The translations under genes were made by a program, and so were the position numbers. A stretch of DNA of 64,000 nt. Source: Mangifera indica (Eukaryota; Streptophyta; Magnoliopsida; Sapindales; Anacardiaceae). The notes below the pieces were generated by a model that searched no databases, had not been told where the DNA came from, and worked only from the letters and a program-made list of their open reading frames with translations. This document shows positions 1 to 12,700 of the stretch, in pieces; positions within the stretch are counted from its first letter, which is position 1; every line of letters starts with the position of its first letter. The stretch is taken from assembly GCF_011075055.1 (NCBI RefSeq), contig NC_058154.1, forward strand, positions 6,988,620-7,052,619. The letters run 5' to 3'.

Positions 1-1616
1 ACAATACTATTCTCATCTTAGGCGGGTTTTATTTTAAGCACACATGATGTGTGTCTCTCTCTTTTCATGAGAAAATGTGCGCATATTTATATGCACATGC
101 AAGGCCCACTCACCCGTAAATTTCACATGAAATTCATGGGGTGGTTTTTATTTTATTATTTTATTTTAAACTCATGACCCATATAGAATGATAAAGTGAA
201 CTTGAATTTATTCAATTGGATAAATCCAACTTTATACTGTCTCATATACACTTACCACTAAGAATTATTTTACTTTAGTGTCTAGGTATTATAAAATATA
301 CTTTTCGGGTTTAAAGACCTTTCTGAAACTTGAAACCCATAATCTAGAATCTAAATCAATTTCAACTAAAAAAATCCTAAGCTTCTAGAGATCAATCAAC
401 TCTTTTTTGTCTATGACCTATAAACTTTTCACTAAATCGATAGTGATTAGATTCGTGTTGAGCTTATGACATGACATCCATTCGAGCACAAACCAAGAGT
501 GGCCTTTAGCAAGCCATTATGGCCACTTGATTAGTGAAGTGTTAACATATGATTTTTTAACCTATTAGTGAATGATTACTCGTACAATTTGATCCTTTTG
601 TCATATAATATCTTTTCGAGACTGAGGTATAGATAAAATATCTCCCTTAGGAATTCTTGAGTTACATAGATTGACTTTTATCAACAATTGAAAAAATATT
701 TGATCAAACATTGTCTAAATCCCATTATGGCCATAGGCTTAATTGGTCATTGTCATCTGTCAAGAGGTCATAATTGAGATATCATCTCTTGTGTTTGGGA
801 GTAATGAATCTTTTGTTGATCTACCATAGCTTTTGTACATATCCTAGTATGGCTAATCACCATATTTTGTTAGTCCTCTAATTGGACTACTTTGAGTCAG
901 TGTCAAACCATACTAATTCTTACATAAAACTATCTAATGACCTCAAATCTAAGGATCACATATACCTTTGTTCACTAAGAAGATATATTTTATAGATACT
1001 AGAGTAACCATGCATATGAAATCTTTTTGGTGGGCAATCCGATGAACATGTCTGCAATGTGTACTCATTTATTACACCAAGTTGTTAACAAACAATTTTG
1101 ACTTATGAGAACTGTTATCATCTTTCGATGAGATCGTTCAACATTATAGTAACTCTAATATTATTACCTGTGCCATTGGTCATAGTAATATCAGAGTTAC
1201 AAATGTTTTAAAAATAACCACCTATTATGCATACAGGGTTCTTATGATCATGTGTCCTGCACTGATCCCCTCGTTATAGTTTAACTATTCTTAGAACATT
1301 TGTCTAGACATAAATTAATATGTTTTATGGACAAAGAATGCCACAAAAAATTACGAATATGATCTATATTAATGAACTTGTATCATCATATGGATTGGAT
1401 CAAAAGCATCAACCCTTACAATTAAGAATCAAAATTTTCAAGTGATGTTTTTTCTTTTTAAGTTTGTCATTGAAAAAGGTGTTTGTGCTCTATCCGTTAT
1501 CAAAACTCATTTTCTACTTTATCTCCTTATCAAAACTTGTATTTTTAGTTTGCCTTTTCCTTTCCACACCCAAGATCATGGAACTGGTATGTGGATAAAA
1601 GTGTTGTGCCTATTAA
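1..1616. other. Unidentified AT-rich non-coding stretch left of the nested elements
   Basis: No open frame here resembles a known protein; every frame is short and stop-rich. The text has the look of decayed LTR or untranslated retroelement sequence, but I could not match it to the other elements in the window. The only clear structure is a short hairpin at 1149-1200. The stretch ends exactly where copia element B begins, after the presumptive duplication attaa at 1612-1616. Confidence 0.4.
1149..1200. repeat. Imperfect hairpin (18-bp arms)
   Basis: The left arm at 1149-1166 and the right arm at 1183-1200 are reverse complements at 16 of 18 positions, separated by a 16-nt loop. No T-run follows and no gene is next to it, so it is more likely a fragment of a decayed repeat than a functional RNA element. 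Confidence 0.5.
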
Positions 1617-1884
1617 TGTTAGTATAATAGCTTAATGCAATGGCTAGAAAAGTAATTGTCACTTAAGGCATGTGAGCTTAGTTTCAATTTTATGCACACT
1701 TGTAATGGAATCTTGTATAAGATTTGATGTAAACTCAACTCATAAGTCAATTAATCAAACTAAATAAAGTGAAAATATCAACAACAGTATTTTTCTCTCT
1801 TTTTTTCTTTTCTTGCTTTGTTGTGAATCTTGAATCTTGAATCTTGGTTCTACAAAGCTTCTTCCAAAATCAATCCAACATTCA
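1617..1884 (+). repeat. 5' LTR of copia B
   Basis: This 268-bp LTR begins TGTTAG and ends TTCA directly before the primer-binding site. It aligns along its length with 31737-32027, sharing the stretch from aatgcaatggct to caatccaa. It is about 23 bp shorter, because the C/T-rich part before gttgtgaatcttgaatcttg is partly missing. Confidence 0.88.
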
Positions 1885-1897
1885 TGGTATCAAAGCC
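1885..1897 (+). promoter_or_regulatory. Primer-binding site of copia B
   Basis: The sequence tggtatcaaagcc directly follows the LTR terminal CA. It is close to the usual plant copia site tggtatcagagc, which pairs with the 3' end of initiator tRNA-Met. Confidence 0.8.
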
Positions 1898-1919
1898 ATT
1901 CGACACACGTCAATGATTC

Positions 1920-2305
1920 TATAGGATCCAGTCCACCCATGATAGGTAGAGACAATCTGTTAGGGTTGAAATGTCTAATTAACCCCAACAAAGAAAATTA
2001 CCTTTCCACCCTTATAGTTTTAGAAGTTAATAACAGTTGGGATTTCAAAATTTTAAATTCTCAATTGTCGCTTAATATTAAAAATAGAAGTTATGTAACT
2101 TCTAAAGTGGAACTCTGGAACACTCTTTACTTCTTTTTCTCTAAAAATAATCAAAAAGCAAGATCATAGAATACAAAAAGAACAATAAGGGCAAATTGTG
2201 TTGTGGATTAATAATCGCAACAGGTGGGTCATCAAACATCATCAGAGAAAGTACACATTGAATCTAGGTATGAAATTTTTATGGTCCTGACTTATTTAAT
2301 TTCTA
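1920..2305 (+). repeat. 5' LTR of A1
   Basis: It shares with 9396-9776 the start ataggat(c/t)c followed by gtccacccatgat, the blocks gggttgaaatgtctaatta and gcaaattgtgtt, and the end acttatttaattt. A 110-residue open frame at 1837-2169 runs across the B and A1 LTRs and is not a gene. Confidence 0.82.
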
Positions 2306-2312
2306 TTTTTAT

Positions 2313-2327
2313 TGGTATTAGAGCCAT
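2313..2327 (+). promoter_or_regulatory. Primer-binding site of A1
   Basis: The sequence tggtattagagccat lies about 7 nt behind the 5' LTR. It is a slightly mutated initiator tRNA-Met site. The matching position in A2 (about 39440) is more damaged. Confidence 0.7.
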
Positions 2328-3291
2328 GTTATATAGTTGATTATGATATTGGTGACGCAAACATGTTTTTGGAAAATTAAATTGCTATGAATAGTGACCA
2401 ATTTTTATAAATTCGTATGGACCTATTATCAATTTGTTGATGAATTTGATGTAATTGTACATAATAGTTGCCTAGAATCATGCTAGGGTGATTTCTATAT
2501 GTGATATGCATATTTAGTGATAAAATATTGCATTGAAATCGCATCAAATCATCAATTTTTAGTGCCTATTTTTCACTTAAAAAACCATGACATTCGTGCT
2601 TTAAATTTGTAGGATTCCGATAACTTTTTCACCGAAAATTGCATCAATATGAAACTTTACATCAAAGGCTTCAAAAGCCCTATCAAATTGTTGTCAATCG
2701 TTGTTGTAAGATGGCCAATTTCACTAGCAAAATTCTAGAGTTCTTACTGTGACTCAGGTTGCAATTAGGTTAGAAAAACCCAACTTCTAGACTCGTTAGT
2801 CAAAACCTATCGATCAATGGGTGAACCTACCTGTTCAAACTAGTTGACTAGACTCGTGTCTCAACCCATGGGTCAGATGACCACTAACGTTCAACATTTG
2901 ACTGATCAATAGTTAATGTTTGACTAATCAATGGTCAAAGTTTGACTGCCATGGGAAAAAGTCTAGCACCGGCACGTGATAGCATATAAAAACCTTTCTC
3001 TGATGCATGATAGTTCATGATGAATTTTTCTAGCATGTGAGAGCTTATGTCGGGTTTCTATCAACACATGGCAGCTTGTATAAACTCGCACTATTATGTA
3101 GATTCGAATTCCATCGGTCGTATTCTATATAAGAACATGCACAAACTTGTTTTTGTATAAATCTAACACTTTAGGTGTTTTCAGATCATGGTTTTGAATT
3201 ATACATTGCTAAACATATGAACATATGTCGTTTATATAGTTATACATGTGTAATTTACTATGGTCCATGTGTTGGTATATATAGGGTGAAC

Positions 3292-3465
3292 ATGTTGAAT
3301 AAGGACCACTAAATGAACTATGAGATGAGTCCAAAGCACAATCTCCTCCAACGCCTTGGTGTCATGAATGAGAGATGTTGTGATTTAAAAGATAAAGGCA
3401 TAAAATTAATCGAAATGGAGAGGATATATGGATTGTTAATATCATTGTCGAATCATTAGAATCCT
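3292..3465 (+). pseudogene. Conserved leader reading frame of family A (broken in A1)
   Basis: The frame starts MLNKD, meets a stop at the seventh codon, then continues through LGVMNE, DLKDK and ERIYGLL. The same frame is open in A2 (40442-40618, 58 residues), and most matching residues lie in one block. I do not recognise the product. It has a weak flavour of a copia gag helix, or it could be a captured host fragment. Conservation between two diverged copies suggests the sequence was present in the ancestor and perhaps once coding. Confidence 0.4.
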
Positions 3466-3673
3466 ATAATCCTTAATCTTGTCTAGGACAAGAAATTCAA
3501 GAATTATTAGCAATGTGGATGAATTACAACTCACTAAAGAATAGAGAATTGTAATAAACATAAGAAAATCCATAACTCTTTCCATTTTCCCAAATCAGTG
3601 GAGTGCGAGGCATGTTAGCTATCGCAAACAATGTAAGAACTTTATCATGGATAAAGTAACTCTTAATATAGTT

Positions 3674-3791
3674 AGGGATAGAGAAAATGTCTTCTGTCAG
3701 TCCAACTAATAGAGATTGACTCTCTATAAATAAGGGATAGAGAAAATGTCTTCTGTTAGTCCGACTGATAGAGATCGACTCTCTATAAATA
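3674..3791 (+). repeat. 59-bp tandem duplication specific to A1
   Basis: Unit 1 (3674-3732) and unit 2 (3733-3791) both begin agggatagagaaaatgtctt and end in ctctataaat. A2 has a single unit at the matching place (about 40826-40881), so the duplication arose in A1 or its recent lineage. Confidence 0.85.
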
Positions 3792-4238
3792 TGAAGAGCG
3801 GTTGATTACTAAGATGCTCTATTTTAAATCATACAAATCTCAAGCCAAGAATTGTTCAGAACTTGGTCCTAGTCATTGAAATGTTTTGAATTGCATAAAT
3901 ATTTTTTTATTTTAGTAATGCTATTATAAAGAACTTTATTTTGAATTATGAATATATTGAACCATATGTTGATTCAATAATTGTTTTTTTAACTATTTAT
4001 GGGAATTCTGATATTAATAGAATTTAATAATTCTCATCTAGAATATACGTCGGCATAACTAGATTAATTTTAAAATATTGAACATTTGTGTCATAGACGA
4101 TGATTGAGAACATAGTGAACTTTCAACTTTGTATCTTATGTGAAATATTTTTAATTTTAATATGCAATTGTGATAATAAAATGTGTATATATCTCATTAT
4201 TGATGTTGTGTTGGCGTATCTTTGTAGTTATATAGATA

Positions 4239-7200
4239 ATGGCTTTGAAAAATATTATTGTCGATTTGAATAAGGGAAAAAGACTAAATGGGGACAATTA
4301 TAAGACATGAGAAACGAGAATGTATTATATCCTGGATGAACAAGAGGCCTTAAAGGTTGTTAATCAGGTTATGGAAGAGCCCCAACTGGTTGAGGGGCAA
4401 AACCCTAACAATGCCCAACATAAGTGTGACATAGACGCTTAAAATGCTTGGAAAAAGAAAGATTTAACTATTAAAGGAATCCTTATCAGCTCAATGAATG
4501 ATTTCTTATTAGTATAAGTGATTTAAAATTGCAAATGTCATGTAGGTGGCATTGATGGAGAAGTTTGGAGGAACTATTGTTTCCAAACTTAGGCAGTTGA
4601 CCATTAAGTTCAATACATACAAGAAAGTTCCTAATAAGGCAATGAAGCAACATCTAAAGGAAATGTCAAACATGATAACTAAGCTGAAGAAAGTTGGGCA
4701 TGACCTAACTGATGAACAATAAGTTTAGGTTGTTATACGATCTTTGTCTGATAGTTGGGAACATACGAAAGTCAATAGGACTCACAATGACAACATTAGA
4801 ACTTTTGATGACATTGCTCGACACCTTGAGCTATAAGTTAAGTACCTAGAGGCTATTGGACTAGGTGCTCATGCATATGTTACTAAGTACAGTTTTAAGA
4901 AGTTTTTTGGCTATAAGCGAAAATGGCAAAAATCTAGAAAAGGGAAAGAGATTGTCCAAGGACCAATGAATAAAGAACAAGTGGGAACAAAGTCACTTCA
5001 AGTGTAAAAGAGGCAAACGCACTGGGAAAAGAGATAAGACGAATATAACCTATTACATTTGTGGGAACAAAGGTCACTTCACCTATGAATGCATAAAGTC
5101 AAAGAAGGTATTGCCTTATCTTGTCTCAAATTATAAGATTTATGTTTTTAGTACCATTTTATTAATTAAATCTTATCCTATGTAGACTGTAGACTCAAGA
5201 GCCATAGACCATGTAGCTCGTGATAGAGAAACTTTCATGGAATTTCATCAAATATAGAGGGAAACACAATAGACTTATGTAGGTAATAATACTAAAGTAG
5301 AATGAGCACATGCAAATTGGTTTTGCGTGGTGGTCAAACCTTATACCTACATGATGTCTTGTATGCTCAAGAAATTTGACGAAACTTGATCTCTATAATT
5401 GTTATATTAAAACTAGGATATTGTTTAACTTTCTTTTGAAACTTGATTAAAATTTATTATGGTACTGTATTCTATGGATTAGGATTTTTGTCTAAACGTT
5501 TTATGGTGCCAAATACCTTATTTTGTAATAATGATAATTCTGTTAGTTTTTCATTATTTGCAACTCCTAGTAATCTAGATGTGGATACAAATAAATGACA
5601 TGCTAGATTAAGCCATATTGGCCAAGATAAAATAAATAAGTTGGCCCTTGAAGGTTTATTAGGACCTATCACAAAATTGGATCTATCAATTTGTGAGTAT
5701 TGCTTAACAGGAAAAACTACTAGAAAACCTTTTGACAAAGTTATTAGAGTTAAGATTCCTTTATAACTTGTACACTTAAATATTTGCACTCCTATGAATA
5801 TCAAAGCTAGAAAAGGAGTATTCTATTTCATCACTTTCATAGATGATTATTCACATTTTTTGTTATATCTATTTGATCTTCATAAGTTAGAAGTTATAGT
5901 TTGCTTTAAACATTATATAAATGAGGTTGAGAACCAATTAGACAAAAGAATAAAAGTCTTGAGAACTGATCAAGGCTGTGAGTATTTATTTACTGAATTT
6001 AAGGAATTATGTGGTGGAAAAGGAATTGTGCGACAACTAATGATTTCAAGAACTCCACAACAAAACAATGTAGCAAAGAGAAGGATTTGAACTTTATTAA
6101 AAATGATTAGGTCTAGATAGTGTAAGCGAATCTTTCAATTTCATATTAGGGAGATAAACTTTTGACTACAACTTATATACTTAACTGAGTGCCCACTAAA
6201 GTAGCAACTTTCACTTATTATGAATTATGGATAGGTAGAAAACCTAACTTGAATATAATGCGACCATAAGGGTTAGTTTCATACATCCATGATATATTCC
6301 ATAAATTCAGAAAATTGGGACCAAGAGGCAAGAAATGTATCTTTATAAGATACCTAAAACACTTCAAATGTATCTTTATAAAAGAGGACTCTGATGGAAG
6401 AATAATTGAAATAAAATCTAGAAATGCAATATTCATGAAAGATAATTTTCCTAAAAGGGGTAACATTGATAAAAGTCTTCATTTGTATGAGACAGAAGAG
6501 GAATATGGAGAAGGTATATCTCAACAAGAATTTGTTGTGTCGCAAGAGACAATACCTTTACATATTCCAAATAGTAGGAGTAATGAGATTGAGCTTTAAT
6601 TTATTCTAAATAATGGGAGCGAAGATCCTCAATTACGTAGAAGCAAACATCCTTGGATCCCTAAATGGCATTTTGGAATTGAAAACGAAGTTTTCATAAC
6701 TGCTCCTCTTGAAGATGAAGAGCTTAAAAATATCAAAGAAGTTTTATCTTATTTTAATAAGGAAAGTTGACAAGAAACATTGGAGGAAGAAATGAAATCC
6801 ATGGAAATTAACCAAGTTCGAAGTTTAGTGGACTTACTGCTAGGTCGAAAACCTATTAGGAATAAATGGATTCTCAAAATTAAATGTAAGATGGATGGCT
6901 CAAAGCTCGCCTTATAGCGAAAGACTATACCCAACAAAAACATATAGATTATGAAGAAACTTTTTTGTCTATTATGAGTTTATTTTAATTCGTGTAATTC
7001 TAGCTGTAGTAGCACATTTAGATCTAAAATTGTATTAAACGGATGTCAAGGTAACTTTTCTCAATGGAAAACTTGACGAAAAGATCTATATAGATTAGCC
7101 TATAGGTTTTGTGGTAAAAAGCTAAGAATACAAAGTATGCAAGCTCCAAATATCAATATATAGCCTAAAATAGTCATCAAGACATTGATACTTAAATTCC

Positions 7201-8265
7201 ATAAGACTATATTGTCTTATAATTTTAAGATGTAAGAACAAGACCACTGTGTCTATATAAAAAGGTTTGATGAAAAGTTTGTAATTTTATCTTTTTATGT
7301 AGATGATGTACTGATAGTTTGGAGTGATTTGAAGTATGTGATAATCATTAAAAATTGGTTATCCACAAATTTTGACATAAAGGATATGGGTGAAGCAGAT
7401 TATATTTTAGGTATTAAAATCAAAAAGACCATTCTAAGAAACTTTTGGCTTTGTCATAAGAACATTATATTCAAAGATTCTAAAACGATTCAACATGGCA
7501 AACTACAAACATGTAGATAATCCTATGTCAAAAGATGATTTGTTGAGCCAAGACTTGTGTCTAAAACCCAAAATGAAAAAAATGAAATGTCCTTAGTACC
7601 TTATTCAAATATGGTTGGAAGTCTCATATATGCTATGATGTGTACTCATCTCGATATTTGTTTCGTTGTCGGATTGGTTAGTCGATATCAATCAAACCTT
7701 AGAAGGGAACATTAGAAGGCTGTCAAGACGATATTAAGATATCTAAAAGGCAATATGGATTATTGTTTATGTTATCAAGGATTAGACTTGTGTATCATTG
7801 GCAATTCAGATGCTAATTATGGTGGTGATTTAGACCAATGCAAATCAACTTTTAGCTATGTTTTCTTACTCCAAAAGGGTTCCATATTTTAGAGCAATAA
7901 GAAACATACATGGATAACCTTATCCATAATGGAAGTAGAATTCATAGCCTGTTTTGCAATTTTGTAAAAGGTCATTTAGTTAAGAAGATTTTTTAAGAAT
8001 TTGGGTGTACAAGACGAAGCAGTTGGTCCGATAGTTTTGTATTATGATAATCAAGCTACGATAGCTTTCACAAAAGATCTCAAATTCCATAATAGAACCA
8101 AACATATTGACACTAGATATAACTTCGTTAGAGACATCATTTCAAAGAAGGAAGTGATTGTATAATATATTTTTACACATAATATGGTTCTTTATCCTTA
8201 ACCAAACCGATTCTGAGAGATGTATATTTTGCACATGTTAAATCTCTTGGTTTGCATACAAAATG
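4239..8265 (+). pseudogene. Degenerate copia gag-pol polyprotein of A1
   Basis: Pieces of one polyprotein can be followed in order. Gag starts with MALKNIIVDLNK and carries a worn zinc knuckle near 5047-5092, in which the first Cys has become Tyr. A protease remnant near 5186 reads VDSRAIDH where VDSGATDH would be usual. The integrase zinc region (HARLSHIGQ) is near 5600, and the catalytic-core stretch with FIDDYSHF and LRTDQG is in the open segment 5794-6090. RT reads AFLNG-like near 7050 and YVDDVLIV near 7300. RNase H with SDANYGGD and the EVEFIA stretch lies at 7780-8160. Gag-PR-INT-RT-RNH is the copia order. Dozens of stops and shifts make it non-functional. Confidence 0.85.
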
Positions 8266-9395
8266 ATAGATGAATTGTTAAATATATATTGTACTTGTAA
8301 CACAATGTTAGAAAACCGAAGAATTTGAATTTATTTATTATTCACATGCTTGAATTCTTAGTGTTTTTCTATATACATATTATTTTGAAGACTCATCAAG
8401 ATGATAATGTCATATAAGTTTAATGTTGGCTCACTCACACAAGTAATCACCTTTGATGCTGAGAAGAATGTATAAATATGAGACATATTTCTTGAGATTG
8501 ATAACACTAACAGAGTGCATTTAAAGATGAAAGTTACTCAAGAAACAAACTATTATTATTAGACATGTCGTTTTGATAATTAATCAAGATGACATCATGA
8601 ATAGATAAATTTTGTCATGACCAATTTAGATTTCCTATATCCAAATAACTTGTGAATGTCAGATATAAGTTCTTAATATATAGTAACACTTACAAGATTA
8701 AAAAGATAATTAAGAACTCAAGTTAGGCGATCAGTATAATGACTGAACTAAGATTTGTATAATATTGGTAATGACATTTGAGTAGATACATATTATAGCA
8801 CATGATTCATACTATGTGTGTATAAGTAAAACAACCATTTAAAGTAGTGAGAGGATGGATCCCTGCTCCCTTACTGTGTGAGACTTTTTGAGGATAACCT
8901 CGTATTGATACCCTTAGACTCTTTGCTGTTATTTGATTTTTACTTTTAGTATTGCCATCTTAGCTTGACACATATGGCTAGACATGATTCAGTCTATGAA
9001 ACATGACTAAAAAAACAACTAAGTTTAAATTAAGAATTTTTAGTAGAAGAGGAAGACTTATATATTATGTATGTCCATTAGTCGACCAATCATGTCACTC
9101 ATACAAGAGAATAGGCTTGATCATGGATGCATAGAAATAAAACACAATAATAAATGTAAGATTAAAAGAAGCTAGTGTTATCAAGTAAGTTTGGGATGTT
9201 GCGAGACTAATGCTTGAGTATTTTATTAGGGTTAAACCGACTATATTATTTCTAATAGATGCATAATAAATTAGCTTTCAAGTATAGGTTGATTGCAAGG
9301 TCGCATGACACATTTGCCAGTATGAATTGCTCAGTTATATAAGATTTCTATGGAAAAGTTTTGGTTTAAATCACCTATCATGTGTGAGTAAGAGA
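8266..9395 (+). other. 3' untranslated region of A1
   Basis: This 1.1 kb follows RNase H and precedes the 3' LTR. It matches the same region of A3 (minus, 62932-64000), including the stretch reading gtgagactttttgaggataa here. It therefore belongs to the family rather than to an insertion. A2 has lost its right-hand half. An antisense frame that is open in A2 and A3 is broken here. A purine-rich stretch gtgagtaagagata lies right before the LTR and is the likely polypurine tract. Confidence 0.6.
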
Positions 9396-9776
9396 TATAG
9401 GATTCGGTCCACCCATGATGCGTTGACCTAATTTATTAGGGTTGAAATGTCTAATTAACCTTAACAGAGAAAATTACATTTCTACCATTGACAGCTATAG
9501 AAATTAATAACAGTTGGAATTTTAAAGTTTGAATTCCTAATAGCCGCTTAATATTAAAAACAAAAATTACGAAACTTTTGAAGTAAAACTCTAGAACACT
9601 TTCTAATTCTTTAAAAATAATCAAAAAACAATATCATAGAATACAGAGAAAAGAACAAGGGCAAATTGTGTTATAGATTAATAATCGCAACAACTAGATC
9701 ATCGAACATCATCAGAGAACATATATATTGAATTTAGGTACGAATTTTTTATGATCCTAGACTTATTTAATTTTCA
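9396..9776 (+). repeat. 3' LTR of A1
   Basis: A 381-bp partner of 1920-2305, ending about attttca. After it the sequence returns to the gag region of copia B. Confidence 0.82.
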
Positions 9777-12700
9777 CTTTCAAATTCTTTGTCCATCTTT
9801 GAACGAGGTCTCAATTCATTAGCAACCTTCACAAACTTTAACTTTCAGAAAACTTGTCTGCTTCAAAGTTAGCAAGAACTAACTATTCATTTTGGAAATC
9901 TCAAGTGCTCTCGACTATTGTGACTTTAACCTGGAAGGACATCTCATCGGAGTCATACCTTAACCTGCTTCCTATGTTCATATGTGGTCTAAGGATCCCA
10001 ACTTCTTTATTGTAATGGTAAAAAATGTTAATCTCAAATATTTGCACTGGAAAAAGATTGATAAAATGCTTGTGTGTTGGCTTCTTGCATCAATTTTTGA
10101 AGAAATATTTCCTGTGATTTCCAAGTGTCATGTTTCTTTAGAAATTTGGGACCTTTTGGAGAAAGAGTTTATTAGTGTGTTTAAAACCCATTTGTTGCAT
10201 GTTAAGAATCTGTTATAGACCATAAAGAAAGAAAACCTTAACAAAGAAAGTTATGCTCCAAAAATGAAAGGTATGTAGAAACATTAGAATTAGGAGTTCA
10301 ATATGTTAATAATAGAAAGCTCATTAATCATATCTTAGACGACTTATGACCTAAATATAATGCTATAATGGCTAGTCTAACCATAGAATAGAGTAAGTGT
10401 TGAAACTCTCAACCTAGAAGATTCCCTAGACATCCTTTAGAAGTATGAGATGAGATTGGATAAAGCAAATATTGTCCTGAATTTTGTCATTTTATTAGAC
10501 TATCATAGTGGGTCAATCACTGTTACTAGTTTGGTCAAACCACAAAATATTGGTGTCTATTCTACTAAAAAGCTAAGTCAGTTTGGTGTCAATCCATCCT
10601 ATGAGCAATATTATGGTGAGCCCTCATCCTTTGTACCTCAGAGTCAATGTAGACCTACTTATCAACCTATGTCTCAGCGGTTCATGAATCATCAATCTTA
10701 CTAACCTAGCTATCATAATAATTATCCATAGACCACTAATGTTGGGGAGGTACAGGTAGATTTTTTGGTAAAGGCAAAGTAGTTTGTCAAGTTTGTAACA
10801 AAATTAGGCATATTGTAGTACAATGTTATTATAGATTCTAAACCAATTACAGTAATCCATCCATTATACCATAATTTTACATTGGTTCACCTAGTCAATT
10901 TCTTACAACCATAGAGTACAAAAAAACACTTAATCTTTCTCCACCTCAACCTGTTCCAATACTCCTTATTTCCTATAACAAAACATTCCACACTTACCAT
11001 CTCATCCACCATAACCTAGTCATCCTTATACAAATGCTTTAACAGTAGATTAGTCTCATCCACTTAACACCAATCCCCAAGCCTACATTACCCAGCATAT
11101 TACATAATTCACCCAACCAACTCAGATTTTCACCATTGTAACAATCCACGATTGTGTTTGGTACATGAAATTGAGGGTCATTAACTATGTTACACTTTAC
11201 ATCTCTCAACTAAGTGTTGTAACCAACTACAAAGGAAATGATCAACTTTAGGTTGGCAATGATGAGTCCTTGAACATAACTCATGTTAGTCATGTCTTGG
11301 TTCGTAGTCATTTCCATTCTAAAGCTCTTTATCTTAAAAATGTCTTTTGTGTGCCTTATCTAACCAGAAATTTACTTAGTATCTCTAAAATTACAAAAGA
11401 TAATCATGTTGTTACTGAGTTTTGTGCTAACAAATGTGATATTAAAAATGAACACACTCAAACAATTTTGTGACAAGGATATCTTAAAAATGGTTTGTAC
11501 CAACTTCACATTCCTAGTCACACATCCCCTTAGTTTAGCTTCAAAGTCAAATCAATACCTATTGCTTAACATTACTCAAAATCTACCTCAGAATTTATCA
11601 ATAAAATTGCCCTACTTTAATCTCAAGAATATAATTTTGTTCATACAATTGTCACCATTTGTGCTGATGATAAGAGTAACTCTATTTCTCCAGTGCTAAA
11701 TAGTGTTTCTTTGTCTGATGATTTACACTTTGTTAATAAAATTAGTACAAGCAAATATTTTGTACCTTACAAGATTGATGTAGATTTGCGACATACTAGA
11801 TTAGGTCATCCAAACAGTAAAATGGTTGTAAAATTTTTAAAATATATGAATAATACTTTTGCTTCTCATGATGCTGTTTCATTTTGCCATGCCTATAAAC
11901 TTGGAAAGTTAAGCCAAACGTCTTTTCCTCAATCCTCTTCCAAAACCAACATACCTTTATAATATGGGGCCCTTCTCTAGTCTTTACACTTGAAGGTTAG
12001 AAATATTATATAATTTTATAGATGCTTTTAGTAGATTTTCATGGATATTTTCTCTTAAAACCAAATATGGTTTTGAGTCTTTTTGCAAACCTATTGAAAG
12101 GTAATTTGATACAAAGATCAAATGCCTATAGTCAAATTGGTGGAAGGGGGGGAGGGAGTACATAAGCTTAGTTTCCTTACTTAACACCTTATAAATCATA
12201 TTTAGACATCCATGTCCTTATATACATCAACAAAATGGTAAATTAGAAAGAAAACATAAGCATATTATAGAAACAGACTTTACTCTTTTAGCATAAGCTG
12301 GATCTCCTCTTCAACTTTGGTAGCATGCCTTTCAAACTATTGTCTATCTTATAAACAAGTTACCTTCTCTAGTTCTAAATTTTGATACTTCTTTTCTCAA
12401 GTTATTTGGTAAGAAACCTAATTATTCTAACCTAAGAGTTTTTGTTTGTGTATTGTATCCTTATCTCAGACCATATCACATTCAAAAGTTTGCTTATCAT
12501 TCCATTAAGTGTGTTTTTCTTGGCTATAGTCTATTGCACAAAGGATACAAATGTCTAGCTCATAATAGTAGACTGTATATAGTTCTTACACTAAAATTTC
12601 TTGAGACTGATTTTCCTTTCTTAACTAATCTAAATTTTCAAACTTTAGTTTTGTCTTCACTCAATAAATCCTGCATTCAATCTAAAAATATATCCAATTT

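Larger units (their letters stand above)
2306..4238 (+). other. Long non-coding leader of A1 with W-box-like cluster
   Basis: This 1.9-kb stretch between LTR and gag is largely shared with A2 (39431-41343), so it belongs to the element. At 2800-2950 it carries at least six TTGAC or GTCAA words, the core of WRKY W-boxes; A2 has a similar cluster at 39930-40100. It also holds the conserved frame at 3292-3465 and the tandem repeat at 3674-3791. Binding by WRKY factors is inference only. Confidence 0.6.
1920..9776 (+). mobile_element. Ty1/copia retrotransposon, family A copy 1 (A1), inserted in the leader of copia B
   Basis: About 7.9 kb, bounded by related LTRs at 1920-2305 and 9396-9776. It has a primer-binding site, a leader of about 1.9 kb, a degenerate gag-pol in copia order (4239-8265) and a 1.1-kb untranslated 3' region. 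It entered B about 35 bp behind B's own primer-binding site, and B's gag resumes after 9776. The two LTRs look roughly 80-85% alike by eye, so the copy is old. Exact ends are uncertain by a few bases and no perfect target duplication was found. Two further copies are A2 (39043-45976) and A3 (62560-64000, minus). Confidence 0.85.

Noticed and set aside
1837..2169. 110-residue frame
   Set aside because: It spans the end of one LTR and the start of another; no protein-like conservation.
5472..5804. 110-residue minus-strand frame in A1, with a 69-residue relative in A2 (42579-42788)
   Set aside because: Antisense to the conserved integrase zinc region; its conservation is explained by the sense strand.
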